Assembly: GCF_006636205.1 (NCBI RefSeq)
Contig: NZ_VIGB01000003.1
Coordinates: 496,001 to 560,000, forward strand
Length of the DNA: 64,000 nucleotides
Direction: 5' to 3'
Source of the DNA: Kitasatospora acidiphila
GTDB lineage: Bacteria; Actinomycetota; Actinomycetes; Streptomycetales; Streptomycetaceae
Positions 1-8,074 of this stretch are shown here, piece after piece; position 1 is the stretch's first letter; each line of letters starts with the position of its first letter. The position numbers and the translations under genes are program-made. The notes beneath the pieces are model-generated. The model had not been told where the DNA came from, searched no databases, and saw only the letters and a list, made by a program, of their open reading frames with translations.

Positions 1-749
1 CCACGCGGCTCACCCCGTCCGGCGGTGGTGTCGAGGTGCGGACCTCGTACGGCCGCGTCCGGGCCGGACGTGTCGCGCTTGCCACCAATGCCTTTCCGTC
101 GCTGGTGCGGCGGCACCGTCCGTACACCGTCCCGGTCTACGACTACGCGCTGATGACCGAGCCGCTGAGCGGGCGCCAGCTCTCGTCCGTCGGATGGCGG
201 CACCGCCAGGGCTTCGCCGACAGCGCCAACCGGTTCCACTATGTCCGCCTGACCGCCGACAACCGCATCCTGTGGGGAGGTTACGACGCCGTCTACCACT
301 ACCGGGGCCGCGTGCGCGCCGAACACGACCAGCGGCCGGAGACCTTCGCCACCCTGGCCCGCCACTTCGCCCGCGCCTTCCCGCAGTTGGACGACCTCTC
401 CTTCACCCACGCCTGGGGCGGCGCGATCGACACCTGCACCCGCTTCACCGCCTTCTTCGACCTCTCGCACGGCGGCCGGGTCGCCTACGCCGCCGGCTTC
501 ACCGGCCTGGGCGTCGGAGCGACCCGGTTCGCCGCCGAGGTGATGCTCGACCTGCTGGCCGGTGAGCGCACCGAGCGGACGGCGCTGGAGATGGTCCGGC
601 ACAAGCCGCTTCCCTTCCCCCCGGAGCCGATCCGCTCGGCGGCGATCGGGATCACCAAGTGGTCGCTCGCGCAGGCGGACGCGAACGACGGACGGCGGAA
701 CGGATGGCTGCGGCTGCTGGACCGGCTGGGCCTGGGGTTCGACAGTTGA
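1..749 (+). CDS. FAD-dependent amine oxidoreductase (DAO family), C-terminal part, 5' end outside window
   Basis: The reading frame is open from base 3 and gives the last 248 residues of a DAO-type flavoenzyme, as in gamma-glutamylputrescine oxidase or glycine/sarcosine oxidase-like proteins. Visible family features are the substrate-domain stretch HRPYTVPVYDYALMTEPL, the central WGGYD, the segment HAWGGAIDTC and the C-terminal FAD-contacting loop AAGFTGLGVGATRFAAE. These enzymes oxidise a C-N bond of an amine or amino acid with FAD and release hydrogen peroxide. The N-terminal Rossmann GxGxxG must lie upstream of the window. The substrate cannot be read from this part. The neighbouring gene is spermidine-synthase-like but is on the other strand, so a joint polyamine role is only a possibility. 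Confidence 0.85.
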   Translation, partial: TRLTPSGGGVEVRTSYGRVRAGRVALATNAFPSLVRRHRPYTVPVYDYALMTEPLSGRQLSSVGWRHRQGFADSANRFHYVRLTADNRILWGGYDAVYHYRGRVRAEHDQRPETFATLARHFARAFPQLDDLSFTHAWGGAIDTCTRFTAFFDLSHGGRVAYAAGFTGLGVGATRFAAEVMLDLLAGERTERTALEMVRHKPLPFPPEPIRSAAIGITKWSLAQADANDGRRNGWLRLLDRLGLGFDS

Positions 750-782
750 CGATCCATCAGCCAGCGCATCCCGGCGGCCCGC

Positions 783-1625
783 TCACTCGATGCTGAACGC
801 GCCCTTCGGCGGCGGCGGCGAGGGGCGGGCCTCGGCGTCGGTGACCGGTGTGGCCGTGCCGACCAGGCGCCGCAGGTCGGGTCCCTCGACCAGGCGGGCC
901 GGGAACGGGTCGGCGGCGAGCCGGCGGGCCAGCGCGTCGACCCGCAGCGGCTGGTCGGAGCCGATCAGCAGCAGGTTGCCGAACCGTCGCCCGCGCAGCA
1001 CCGAGGGTTCGGCGACCAGGCAGGTGTGCGGGAAGACCGCGCGGACCGTGGCGGCCTGGGCGGCGGCGAAGGCCAGCGGGGCGCCGTCGGCGAGGTTGGC
1101 CGCGTAGGCGCCGCCGGGGCGAAGCGCGCCGGCGGCGAGTCGGACGAACTCGACGGAGGTCAGGTGGGCCGGGGTGCGCGAGCCCTGGAAGACGTCGGCC
1201 ACCACCAGGTCCCAGGAGCCGGGCGCCAGTTGGGCGAGGTGCTCGCGGGCGTCGCCGACGGCGACCTCGATGCCCTGGCCGGTCCAGGGCAGCACCTCGG
1301 CCACCAGCTCGACCAGCGGTCCGTCCGCCTCGACGGCGAGTTGGCGCGAGCCGGGGCGGGTGGTGGCCAGGTACCGGGGCAGGGTGAGGGCGCCGCCGCC
1401 GAGGTGCAGTGCGTCCAGGGGCTCGCCCTCGGGTGCCAGCACGTCGGCGAGGTGGCCGAGGCGGCGGGTGTACTCGAACTCCAGATGGGTCGGGTCGGAC
1501 AGGTCCACGTAGGACTGCGGGGTGTCGTCCAGGGTGAGCAGCCAGCCGCCCTCGCGATCCAGGTCGGGCATCAGCTTGGCGGTGCCGAAGGCGGTGTCAC
1601 GCAGCACCGGGCGGGGTTCGGTCAC
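783..1625 (-). CDS. Spermidine synthase-like class I methyltransferase-fold protein
   Basis: A 280-residue protein of the spermine/spermidine synthase superfamily. The GTG start at 1625 is preferred because homology-like sequence begins near there, and the much longer open frame upstream is only a shadow of the facing hydrolase gene. Motifs are QSYVDL (residues 38-43, substrate loop), the nucleotide-binding LHLGGGALTLP (73-83), VAVGDAREHL and the acidic DLVVADVF. Many actinobacterial members are short stand-alone proteins of unproven substrate, so aminopropyl transfer to putrescine is not certain. It converges with the upstream oxidase gene (33 bases apart) and has a 15-base Gly-Pro-Pro-like repeat just before its start. 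Confidence 0.75.
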   Translation of the reverse strand: MTEPRPVLRDTAFGTAKLMPDLDREGGWLLTLDDTPQSYVDLSDPTHLEFEYTRRLGHLADVLAPEGEPLDALHLGGGALTLPRYLATTRPGSRQLAVEADGPLVELVAEVLPWTGQGIEVAVGDAREHLAQLAPGSWDLVVADVFQGSRTPAHLTSVEFVRLAAGALRPGGAYAANLADGAPLAFAAAQAATVRAVFPHTCLVAEPSVLRGRRFGNLLLIGSDQPLRVDALARRLAADPFPARLVEGPDLRRLVGTATPVTDAEARPSPPPPKGAFSIE

Positions 1626-1803
1626 TGGCGGGCCTTCGGTCGGCGGGCCTTCGATCGGCGGGCCGGCCCCGCGGCGGGGTCTCTCAGCAGCATGTCGGCA
1701 GCATAGGCCGGAGGCCGCGGCGCAGCGCACTCGCCCTACTGGCCGGTATCGTCGGTGCCCTCGGGTCGGCGGTCCTGCCGGCGGCCCGGTCGGCGGTCCT
1801 GCC
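1625..1803. repeat. Short GC-rich tandem repeats in a divergent intergenic region
   Basis: Three 15-base units of the type TCGGCGGGCCTTCGN run from 1625 to 1669 directly upstream of the spermidine-synthase-like start. A second motif, GGTCGGCGGTCCTGCC, occurs twice (about 1764-1779 and 1788-1803). The first set keeps the minus-strand frame open as Gly-Pro-Pro-x-Glu repeats, so an N-terminal extension cannot be excluded, but no in-frame ATG/GTG with a ribosome site is visible upstream. Confidence 0.6.
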
Positions 1804-1838
1804 TCGACAGGCCAGAGCGGAAGCGGGTGCGGCGGTAG

Positions 1839-2795
1839 ATGGAGTTCCGAGAAGACATCCTGGGTGCGCCGTACGAGGCGGCCGAGCTGCCGTTGCGCGC
1901 GGACGAGGAGGGTGCGGTCAGTGCGACCCTGGTGCGGCGGCTGGTGCCCGGCTCCAAGCAGGCCGTGCTGTACATCCACGGCTACACGGACTACTTCTTC
2001 CAGACCAACCTGGCGGACCACTTCGTCGCGGCCGGCTTCTCGTTCTACGCGCTGGACCTGCGCAAGTACGGCCGTTCGCTGCGGCCGCACCACTCGCCGA
2101 ACTTCGTCCGCGACCTGCGGGCCTACGACGAGGAGCTGGAAGCGGCGGTCCGTACCGTCCGGGCGGACGGGCACACCCGCCTGCTGCTGAACGGCCACTC
2201 CACCGGCGGCCTGGTCGCCGCGCTCTGGGCGAGCCGGCAGGCCGGGCGCGGTGTGGTGGACGGGATCTTCCTGAACAGCCCGTTCCTGTCGATGCCGGCG
2301 GCGCCCGCCGTCCGCACCCTGGGCGCTCCCGCCGTGGGGGCGCTCGGTCGACTGGCCGCGCTGCGCAAGCTCCCGGCCCCGCTCAATCCGCACTACGTGC
2401 ACAGTCTGCACCGCGACCACCGGGGCGAGTGGGACTTCGACCTCTCGCTCAAGCCCGCCGAGGGCTTTCCGCTCTACGCGGGCTGGCTGGCCGCCATCCA
2501 GCGCGGCCACCGCGAGGTGCGGCGCGGACTGGCGATCGACTGCCCGGTGCTGCTGATGGCCTCCACCTCCTCCGTCGTGACCAGCAAGTGGGACCCGGCG
2601 CTGCACCACTCCGACGCCGTGCTGCGGGCCGATGACATCGCGGCGCTCGGCCCGCGGCTGGGCCGGCACGTCACCGTCGTGCGGATCGAGGGCGGCGTGC
2701 ACGACCTGGTGCTCTCCCGGGAGTCGGCGCGCAAGCAGGTGTTCGACGAGCTGGACCGCTGGATCGGCGCGTACTTCCCGGTGGCCACCGGGTGA
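1839..2795 (+). CDS. Alpha/beta hydrolase (serine lipase/lysophospholipase-like)
   Basis: A 318-residue alpha/beta hydrolase. The nucleophile elbow is GHSTGG with Ser at residue 121; the oxyanion strand is VLYIHGYTDYFF (43-54) and the catalytic His is probably in GGVHDLVL near residue 290. An Asp upstream in the cap/C-terminal half would complete the triad. It has no signal peptide or membrane segment, so it should act in the cytoplasm on an ester or monoacylglycerol-like substrate; the exact substrate is not deducible. It is transcribed away from the spermidine-synthase-like gene and ends at a hairpin before the convergent DeoR gene. Confidence 0.85.
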   Translation: MEFREDILGAPYEAAELPLRADEEGAVSATLVRRLVPGSKQAVLYIHGYTDYFFQTNLADHFVAAGFSFYALDLRKYGRSLRPHHSPNFVRDLRAYDEELEAAVRTVRADGHTRLLLNGHSTGGLVAALWASRQAGRGVVDGIFLNSPFLSMPAAPAVRTLGAPAVGALGRLAALRKLPAPLNPHYVHSLHRDHRGEWDFDLSLKPAEGFPLYAGWLAAIQRGHREVRRGLAIDCPVLLMASTSSVVTSKWDPALHHSDAVLRADDIAALGPRLGRHVTVVRIEGGVHDLVLSRESARKQVFDELDRWIGAYFPVATG

Positions 2796-2816
2796 ACCGG
2801 GCCACCGGGTGAACCT

Positions 2817-2842
2817 GCCTGCCGGGTGGGCACCCGGCGGGC
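2817..2842. terminator. Hairpin between convergent genes
   Basis: Bases 2817-2828 pair with 2831-2842 (GCCTGCCGGGTG / CACCCGGCGGGC, one G-T pair). The inverted repeat lies 22 bases after the hydrolase stop and could end transcription from both sides. No U-tract follows, as is usual in actinomycetes. Confidence 0.6.
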
Positions 2843-2923
2843 CGCCCCGTTCAATACACCGCCGGGCGCCTGATCCGCGTCGGCACCCCAAGTCCCGTCA
2901 GCAGAAGTCAAGCTGAGGGGACG

Positions 2924-3709
2924 TCACACGCAGAGCACCTCGACGCCCTGGCTGCTGATCCTCTCGACCAGCTCGTCCGGGGCGTCGGTGTCGGTCACCA
3001 GCACGGCGATCTCGTTGATCGCGCAGACCTGCGCGAAGGCCCGCTTGCCGAGCTTGGTGGAGTCGGCGGCCACGATGACCCGGTCCGCCCGCTCGGCCAT
3101 GGCGCGGTTGGCGCTGGCCTCGCCCTCGTCGTGGGCGGCGGCGCCGAACCGGGGGTCGACGGCGTTGACTCCGAGCACCGCGTAGTCCAGCGAGATGTTC
3201 TGGAGCACCAGGTTGGCCAACGGCCCGGTCAGCTCGTAGGAGTTGGGCCGGGCCACGCCCCCGGTCACCACGGTCTTCACATACGGCCGCACCGCGAGCT
3301 CGTTGGCGATGTTGATCGCGTTGGTCACGATGGTCAGCGCCGTGCCGGCGGTCTGCTCGGCGAGGTCGGCCCGGGTGGCGAGCTCGCGGGCGACCTCCGA
3401 GGTGGTGGTGCCGCCGTTCAGGCCGACCACGGCGCCCGGCGGGATCAGCCCGGCCACGGCGCGCGCGATCCGGTGCTTCTCGTCGGCCTGGCGCGCGGTC
3501 TTGTAGCGCAGCGGCAGGTCGTACGCAACACCGCTCAGCACGGCGCCGCCGCGCGTCCGGGTCAGCAGCTGCTGGCGGGCCAGTTCCTCCATGTCGCGGC
3601 GGATCGTCGCGGCGGACACCCCGAGCAGTTCGGCGGCCTCGGCGACTTCGATCCGGCCCTGCTCGCCCAGGACCTCCAGCAGGCGCGTCCACCGCTCGTG
3701 CGTGCTCAT
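2924..3709 (-). CDS. DeoR-family sugar-phosphate-responsive repressor
   Basis: A 261-residue DeoR/GlpR regulator. The ATG at 3709 is chosen because GAGGAG sits 5-6 bases upstream; the GTG two codons earlier abuts that site. The N-terminal winged helix (about residues 7-55) contains the family signature EAAELLGVSAATIRRDMEEL, followed by the DeoR C-terminal sensor domain with GLNGGTTTSEVAREL, which binds a phosphosugar. It is divergent from the SIS remnant/ROK kinase/PfkB/aldolase operon, and TTGCGYGA sequences lie in the shared promoter region, so it most likely represses that operon and itself until a sugar phosphate accumulates. Confidence 0.92.
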   Translation of the reverse strand: MSTHERWTRLLEVLGEQGRIEVAEAAELLGVSAATIRRDMEELARQQLLTRTRGGAVLSGVAYDLPLRYKTARQADEKHRIARAVAGLIPPGAVVGLNGGTTTSEVARELATRADLAEQTAGTALTIVTNAINIANELAVRPYVKTVVTGGVARPNSYELTGPLANLVLQNISLDYAVLGVNAVDPRFGAAAHDEGEASANRAMAERADRVIVAADSTKLGKRAFAQVCAINEIAVLVTDTDAPDELVERISSQGVEVLCV

Positions 3710-3725
3710 CCCCACTCCTCAATCG

Positions 3726-3827
3726 TTGCGCGAACAGCGAGCGTATCGCGCAGGCCAGTGATGCCCTGACCTGCGCACCATTGCGTGATTCTGCTTGAAA
3801 CAGCTATAACTGAGCATCTTCACGCAA
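3726..3827 (+). promoter_or_regulatory. Promoter of the sugar kinase/aldolase operon with three TTGCGYGA-type sites
   Basis: TTGCGCGA (3726-3733), TTGCGTGA (3781-3788) and its inverse TCACGCAA (3820-3827) are spread through the divergent region. A plausible sigma-70-type promoter is TTGCGT (3781-3786) with TATAAC (3805-3810) 18 bases on, so one site overlaps the -35 box and one lies just beyond the expected start of transcription. This is the layout expected for DeoR repression. Ribosome site GCAGGAGGA precedes the ATG at 3853. Confidence 0.5.
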
Positions 3828-3852
3828 CGGGCTCCGCCCGCAGGAGGACGCG

Positions 3853-4098
3853 ATGACCTACGTCTCCGACGAGATAGCCGGCCGGCCCGCAGGCCGGCGC
3901 CGCGCCAGGCGGCTCACCCCGGCCGGCCTCCCCGCCCAGGTCCACCCGAGCGGTGCGACCGTCTCGCGCTCGCCGCTCGACCCGCTCGCCGATCCGGTCC
4001 GCGCCCAGCGGCTCGCGGCCGAAACGGCCGAGCGCCACGGCCTCGACCCGGACCAGCCGCTGGGCCTCGGCCGCCCGGTCCTCCTGGCGACGTCATGA
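3853..4098 (+). pseudogene. Probable internally deleted SIS-domain sugar isomerase (AgaS-like) remnant
   Basis: An 81-residue open frame with a good ribosome site and ATGA overlap with the next gene, so it sits exactly where this operon type carries a roughly 300-380 residue SIS-domain isomerase/deaminase. Its first residues (MTYVSDEIAGRP) resemble the usual start of those proteins (MT-V--EI-SQP), and its end (DPVRAQRLAAETAERHGLDPDQPLG) resembles their C-terminal tail. Everything between, including the phosphosugar-binding core, is missing. It keeps the reading frame, which may preserve translational coupling to the ROK gene. The assignment is by memory of the family pattern and needs an alignment. 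Confidence 0.5.
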
Positions 4099-5075
4099 CC
4101 GGGCCCAGCGAGTGCGACGGGGGCGTGCCGGTCATCGCTCTCGACGTCGGCGGCACCCAGATCAAGGGCGGCGTGCTGGCCGACGACGGCACCCTGGTGC
4201 AGTCCGAGCGCCGACCCACCCGGGCTGAGCGCGGCCCGGACGCCGTCCTCGACACCGTCCTCGCCTTCGCCGCCGACCTCACCGAGCGGTACCGGCCCGC
4301 GGCGGCGGGCATCGCCGTGCCGGGCCTGGTGGACGAGGCCTCGGGCACCTCCGTCTTCGCCGCCAACCTCGGCTGGCGGCAGGTGCCGGTGCGCGACTGG
4401 CTCGCCGAGGAGTTGGACCTGCCGGTCGCTTTCGGGCACGACGTCCGGGCCGGCGGACTCGCCGAAGCCAGGCTCGGTGCGGGCCGCGACTGCGGCTCCT
4501 TCCTGTTCGTCCCGGTCGGCACCGGCATCGCCGCCGCGATCATGGTGGACGGCCGGGCGCTGACCGGCGGGCACGGCCTCGCCGGGGAACTCGGCCACCT
4601 GGCGGTGACACCGGACGGCGAGCCGTGCCCGTGCGGCGGGCGCGGGTGTCTGGAGACCGTGGCCTCGGCCGCCGCCATCGCCCGCAGGTACGCCCGGCGC
4701 ACCGGCACGCCCGCAGTCAGCGCCAAGGAGGTGTCCCGGCGGGCCGCCGACGGCGACACCGAGGCCGCCGCGGTCTGGCAGGAGGCCGTCGAGGCTCTCG
4801 CCGACGGGCTGAGCGCCGCGATCACGCTGCTCGACCCGGAGCGCGTGGTGATCGGCGGCGGCCTGGCCCTGGCCGGCGCGCCGTACTTCGACGCCCTGCG
4901 CGCCGCCCTGGCCGAGCGGCTGACCTTCCAGGCCTCGCCCCCGGTCGTGCCTGCTGCCCTTGGCCACCAGGCGGGCTGCCTGGGCGCGGCACTGCTCGCG
5001 CAGCAGCTGCGGCCCGACCCGGGCACCCGCAGGTTCCCGATACCCCGTCAGCTGTCGTGGAAGGCGGCCGGATGA
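4095..5075 (+). CDS. ROK-family sugar kinase
   Basis: A 326-residue ROK kinase without a DNA-binding domain, so an enzyme rather than a repressor. The N-terminal phosphate loop ALDVGGTQIKGG (15-26), the ExGH-type motif GELGHLAV and the zinc site CPCGGRGCLE (about 177-186) are all intact. ROK kinases phosphorylate hexoses or amino sugars at the 6-position (glucose, N-acetylglucosamine, N-acetylmannosamine) using ATP. The ATG overlaps the stop of the SIS remnant and the stop overlaps the PfkB start, so the genes are translationally coupled. With the PfkB kinase and class II aldolase downstream, it would supply the first phosphorylation of a hexose/amino-sugar catabolic route. Confidence 0.92.
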   Translation: MTGPSECDGGVPVIALDVGGTQIKGGVLADDGTLVQSERRPTRAERGPDAVLDTVLAFAADLTERYRPAAAGIAVPGLVDEASGTSVFAANLGWRQVPVRDWLAEELDLPVAFGHDVRAGGLAEARLGAGRDCGSFLFVPVGTGIAAAIMVDGRALTGGHGLAGELGHLAVTPDGEPCPCGGRGCLETVASAAAIARRYARRTGTPAVSAKEVSRRAADGDTEAAAVWQEAVEALADGLSAAITLLDPERVVIGGGLALAGAPYFDALRAALAERLTFQASPPVVPAALGHQAGCLGAALLAQQLRPDPGTRRFPIPRQLSWKAAG

Positions 5076-6016
5076 TCCTCACCGTCACCCTCAACGCGGC
5101 GCTCGACGTCACCTACCGGGTGGACCGGCTCCGACCGCGCGCCGGCAACCGGGTCCGCGCCACGGCCGCCCGGGCGGGCGGCAAGGGCGTCAATGTCGCG
5201 CGCGTGCTGCACGCCCTCGGGCACCGCACCGTCGTCACCGGCCTGGCCGGCGGGCCGACCGGTGCGGCCGTGCGCCGTGACCTCGCGGCGGCCGGACTGA
5301 CCGACGAGCTGGTGCCGATCGCGGGCGAGAGCCGGCGCACCGTCGCCGTGGTCGACGAGGAGGCCGACGACACCACGATCCTGCTGGAGGGCGGCCCGCA
5401 TGTGTCGGCCGCGGAGTGGACCGCGTTCCTCGACCGGTACGAGCAACTGGTGCCGCACGCCTCGGTCGTGGTGCTCTCCGGCAGCCTGCCGGGCGGCCTG
5501 CCCGTCGACGGCTACGCCGAGCTGATCCGCCGCGCCCGCGCACATCGCGTGCCGGCCGTGCTGGATGCCGACGGCGAGGCACTGCGCGCGGCGCTCGGCG
5601 AGGGGCCGGCTCTGGTCAAGCCCAACGCCGATGAGCTGGCGGCCGCCAGCGGCAGCAGCGATCCATACGCCGGGGCCGAGGCGCTGCGTGCTGCCGGGGC
5701 CCGGGCGGTGGTCGCCTCGCTCGGGCCGGACGGCATGATCGCCGTTACGCCGCACGGCAGTTGGCGGGCCGCGCCGCCGGCGGCGCTGGCCGGCAACCCC
5801 ACCGGCGCGGGGGACGCGGCGGTCGCGGCCCTCGCCGCCGGCCTGGTCGCGCAGACCCCGTGGCCGGTCCGGCTCACGGAGGCGGTGGCGCTGTCCGCCG
5901 CCGCCGTCGCCGCCCCGCTCGCCGGTGACTTCGATCCCGCACTCCACCGCCGCCTGCTGCCGCAGGTGACCGTCGAACCGCTCCGCACTCGTGAAGGAGA
6001 GTCCCCATGCCGCTGA
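5072..6016 (+). CDS. PfkB-family kinase (1-phosphofructokinase / tagatose-6-phosphate kinase type)
   Basis: A 314-residue PfkB carbohydrate kinase. The start at 5072 overlaps the ROK stop as ATGA. It begins MILTVTLNAALD, typical of the FruK/LacC subgroup, has signature 1 GGKGVNVARVLHALG (about 35-49), the phosphate-binding VLSGSLPGG, and signature 2 NPTGAGDAAVAAL (about 240-252) with the catalytic Asp. It should convert a ketohexose monophosphate to the bisphosphate, feeding the aldolase encoded immediately downstream, whose start overlaps this gene by ten bases. Fructose-1-phosphate versus tagatose-6-phosphate cannot be settled by eye. Confidence 0.92.
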   Translation: MILTVTLNAALDVTYRVDRLRPRAGNRVRATAARAGGKGVNVARVLHALGHRTVVTGLAGGPTGAAVRRDLAAAGLTDELVPIAGESRRTVAVVDEEADDTTILLEGGPHVSAAEWTAFLDRYEQLVPHASVVVLSGSLPGGLPVDGYAELIRRARAHRVPAVLDADGEALRAALGEGPALVKPNADELAAASGSSDPYAGAEALRAAGARAVVASLGPDGMIAVTPHGSWRAAPPAALAGNPTGAGDAAVAALAAGLVAQTPWPVRLTEAVALSAAAVAAPLAGDFDPALHRRLLPQVTVEPLRTREGESPCR

Positions 6017-6852
6017 CCGGTACCGGTGACGTCGTCGCCAAGGCCCTGAGCGCCGGGCGGGGTGTCGGCGCCTTCAACGTCATCCAGCTCGAACACGCGC
6101 AGGCGATCGTGGCCGGCGCCGAGGCCGCGGGCACGCCGGTGGTCCTGCAGCTCAGCGAGAACGCCGTCCGCTACCACGGCAGCCTCGCGCCGATCGGCGG
6201 TGCCATGCTGGCGGTGGCCGAGGCGGCCGAGGTGCCGGTCGCGGTCCACCTCGACCACGCCACCTCGGTCGAGCTGGTCGAGCAGGCCGTCGAACTCGGC
6301 TTCGGTTCCGTGATGTTCGACGCCTCGGTGCTGGACTACGAGCGGAACGTGCGGACCACCGCCGAGGTCGTCGTCCGCTGCCACGACGCGGGGCTCTGGG
6401 TGGAGGCCGAGCTCGGCGAGGTCGGCGGGAAGGACGGCGTGCACGCTCCCGGTGCCCGCACCGACCCGGCCGAGGCCGCCGCGTTCGTCGCCGCGACGGG
6501 TGTGGACGCGCTCGCCGTCGCGGTCGGCAGCTCGCACGCCATGCTCACCCGGGACGCGGCGCTCGACTTCGGGCTGATCGCCGCGCTGCGGGCGACCGTG
6601 CCGGTGCCGCTGGTGCTGCACGGCTCCTCCGGGGTCGCCGACGAGCACCTGGCGGAGGCGGTGCGGCACGGCATGACGAAGATCAACATCGCGACGCACC
6701 TCAACCAGGTCTTCAGCACCGCCGTCCGGGCGGCGCTGGCGGCCGACCCGCGGCTGGTCGACACCCGCCGCTACCTCGGCCCCGGCCGGGCGGCGATGGC
6801 CGCCGAGGTCACCCGGCTGCTGGCGGTCCTCGACCCGGCGGTGGTGGGCTAG
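6007..6852 (+). CDS. Class II ketose-bisphosphate aldolase (FbaA/GatY/KbaY-like)
   Basis: A 281-residue zinc aldolase. It shows the N-terminal GVGAFNVIQLEHAQAI, the zinc ligand motif HLDHA (81-85) and the phosphate/zinc motif HGSSGV (about 205-210), plus GMTKINIATHLN for the second phosphate. The length fits the short tagatose/fructose-bisphosphate aldolase branch rather than the longer glycolytic Fba of actinomycetes, consistent with a dedicated peripheral sugar route. It is the last gene of the operon, with ribosome site GAAGGAGA inside the end of the PfkB gene. Confidence 0.93.
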   Translation: MPLTGTGDVVAKALSAGRGVGAFNVIQLEHAQAIVAGAEAAGTPVVLQLSENAVRYHGSLAPIGGAMLAVAEAAEVPVAVHLDHATSVELVEQAVELGFGSVMFDASVLDYERNVRTTAEVVVRCHDAGLWVEAELGEVGGKDGVHAPGARTDPAEAAAFVAATGVDALAVAVGSSHAMLTRDAALDFGLIAALRATVPVPLVLHGSSGVADEHLAEAVRHGMTKINIATHLNQVFSTAVRAALAADPRLVDTRRYLGPGRAAMAAEVTRLLAVLDPAVVG

Positions 6853-6880
6853 CCCCGACGGAAGGGCCGGTCACTGTCAC

Positions 6881-6921
6881 GGCACCCATGGATCCGCCGT
6901 CCGGTCGGGCCCGTGGGTGCC
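6881..6921. terminator. Hairpin between convergent aldolase and AlkZ-like genes
   Basis: GGCACCCATGG (6881-6891) pairs with CCGTGGGTGCC (6911-6921), an 11-base stem with one G-T pair and a GC-rich 19-base loop. It lies 28 bases after the aldolase stop in a convergent gap. Confidence 0.55.
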
Positions 6922-6961
6922 GTCCGTGTTCCGGGCCCCGCCTGACCTCCCTGAGGCCGGG

Positions 6962-8074
6962 TCAGGCCTCCTCGATCCGCACCTGGTGGTCCGGCGCTTC
7001 CGGCGCCGCGAAGGCGAGCAGCCGCTCGGCCTCGGTGGTGGCCTCGGCGCGGGCGAGCCGGTTCAGGGTGGTGAACGGCCGCAGCGCGGCGGTCACTCGG
7101 TCCTTCTCCCGCTCCAGCTGCCAGATTCCCGCAACGAAGCCGTCCACCAGGAGCGTGCCCAGCACGATGCCGTTGGCCGTCATCACCCGGTGGCGGAACG
7201 CCCCGGGGAGCACCCGGCTGCGGTCGGCGTGGGAGAGCAGCAGATTGTCGAACGGGGCCACCAGCCGCACGGGTGCGGCGGTCGCCGGCTCGGGGCGCGG
7301 CGCCTCGGGCAGGTCGAACAGCGCCTTCCCGTGTTCGTCGCGGAACTCCACCAGCCGGGCCCGGAGCCGTTTGACCACGCCGGCCAGCCGGGTGAGGCCG
7401 GACCACTTCTGCAGGTCGGCGACGGTGGCGGGGCCGAACGCGGCCAGGTAGCGCAGCACCAGCTCGTCCCGGGCGGCCTCCGGGGCCGACCGGTCCAGCT
7501 CCCGGCCCAGCCAGTGTTCGGCCGTGGTGTGGGCCGCCGCGCCGCTGGTGCGCCAGAGTCCGCGCGGCGGCACTTGCACCAGGGCCAGCCGGGCCCGGAG
7601 CACTTGGGCCAGGGCAGCGGGGTCGCGGTCGGGGTGGCCGGCGGCCAGCAGGGTGCCCAACTCCTGGAAGGTGCGCGGTCGTTCCTCGACCAGCGCGCGG
7701 CCGCGCCGGGCCACCGCGTCGAGGTCGAGGTCGGCGAGCAGGCGGCCGCGGGCACCGGTCAGCGCCTGGTCGAGCGCCGGCTGGAAGAGCGGGCGCAGCC
7801 GCAGGCAGTCGGCGGCGGTGACCAGGTGGATGGTGGCGCGCTGCAGGCTGAGCCGGACCACCTGGCGGTCCGTCACCAGGTCGCTCAGCTGCTCCGGGCG
7901 GAAGGCGGGCAGCCGGGACCAGAGGCCGTAGTAGGGCGGGTCGGCGGCCTGGGCTTGCAGGCCGACCAGCTGGGTGATCAGCTGGATCGGCGTCAACTCG
8001 GCTGGCTCCAGCAGGTGTTGACGGGCCAGCAGCGCCCGGTTCAGGGCCCGCCGCTCCAGCAGCGGCTCGGTCAC
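6962..8074 (-). CDS. AlkZ/YcaQ-like winged-helix protein (HTH_42), possible DNA glycosylase
   Basis: A 370-residue member of the HTH_42 (winged helix DNA-binding) family, which contains the DNA glycosylases AlkZ of Streptomyces (azinomycin interstrand crosslink unhooking) and AlkX/YcaQ of enterobacteria. The catalytic QxQ motif is intact as Gln40-Ala-Gln42 in QLVGLQAQAADPPYYGLWSRL-type context, and the family segment HLVTAADCLRLRPL follows. The GTG start overlaps the glycerophosphodiesterase stop (GTGA), so the two are co-transcribed. No antibiotic genes are nearby, so a general alkylation-repair paralogue is more likely than a producer self-resistance protein. Confidence 0.8.
   Translation of the reverse strand: MTEPLLERRALNRALLARQHLLEPAELTPIQLITQLVGLQAQAADPPYYGLWSRLPAFRPEQLSDLVTDRQVVRLSLQRATIHLVTAADCLRLRPLFQPALDQALTGARGRLLADLDLDAVARRGRALVEERPRTFQELGTLLAAGHPDRDPAALAQVLRARLALVQVPPRGLWRTSGAAAHTTAEHWLGRELDRSAPEAARDELVLRYLAAFGPATVADLQKWSGLTRLAGVVKRLRARLVEFRDEHGKALFDLPEAPRPEPATAAPVRLVAPFDNLLLSHADRSRVLPGAFRHRVMTANGIVLGTLLVDGFVAGIWQLEREKDRVTAALRPFTTLNRLARAEATTEAERLLAFAAPEAPDHQVRIEEA

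Noticed and set aside
1626..2891. Minus-strand extension of the spermidine-synthase-like gene
   Set aside because: It mirrors the alpha/beta hydrolase gene; no family sequence precedes the GTG at 1625.
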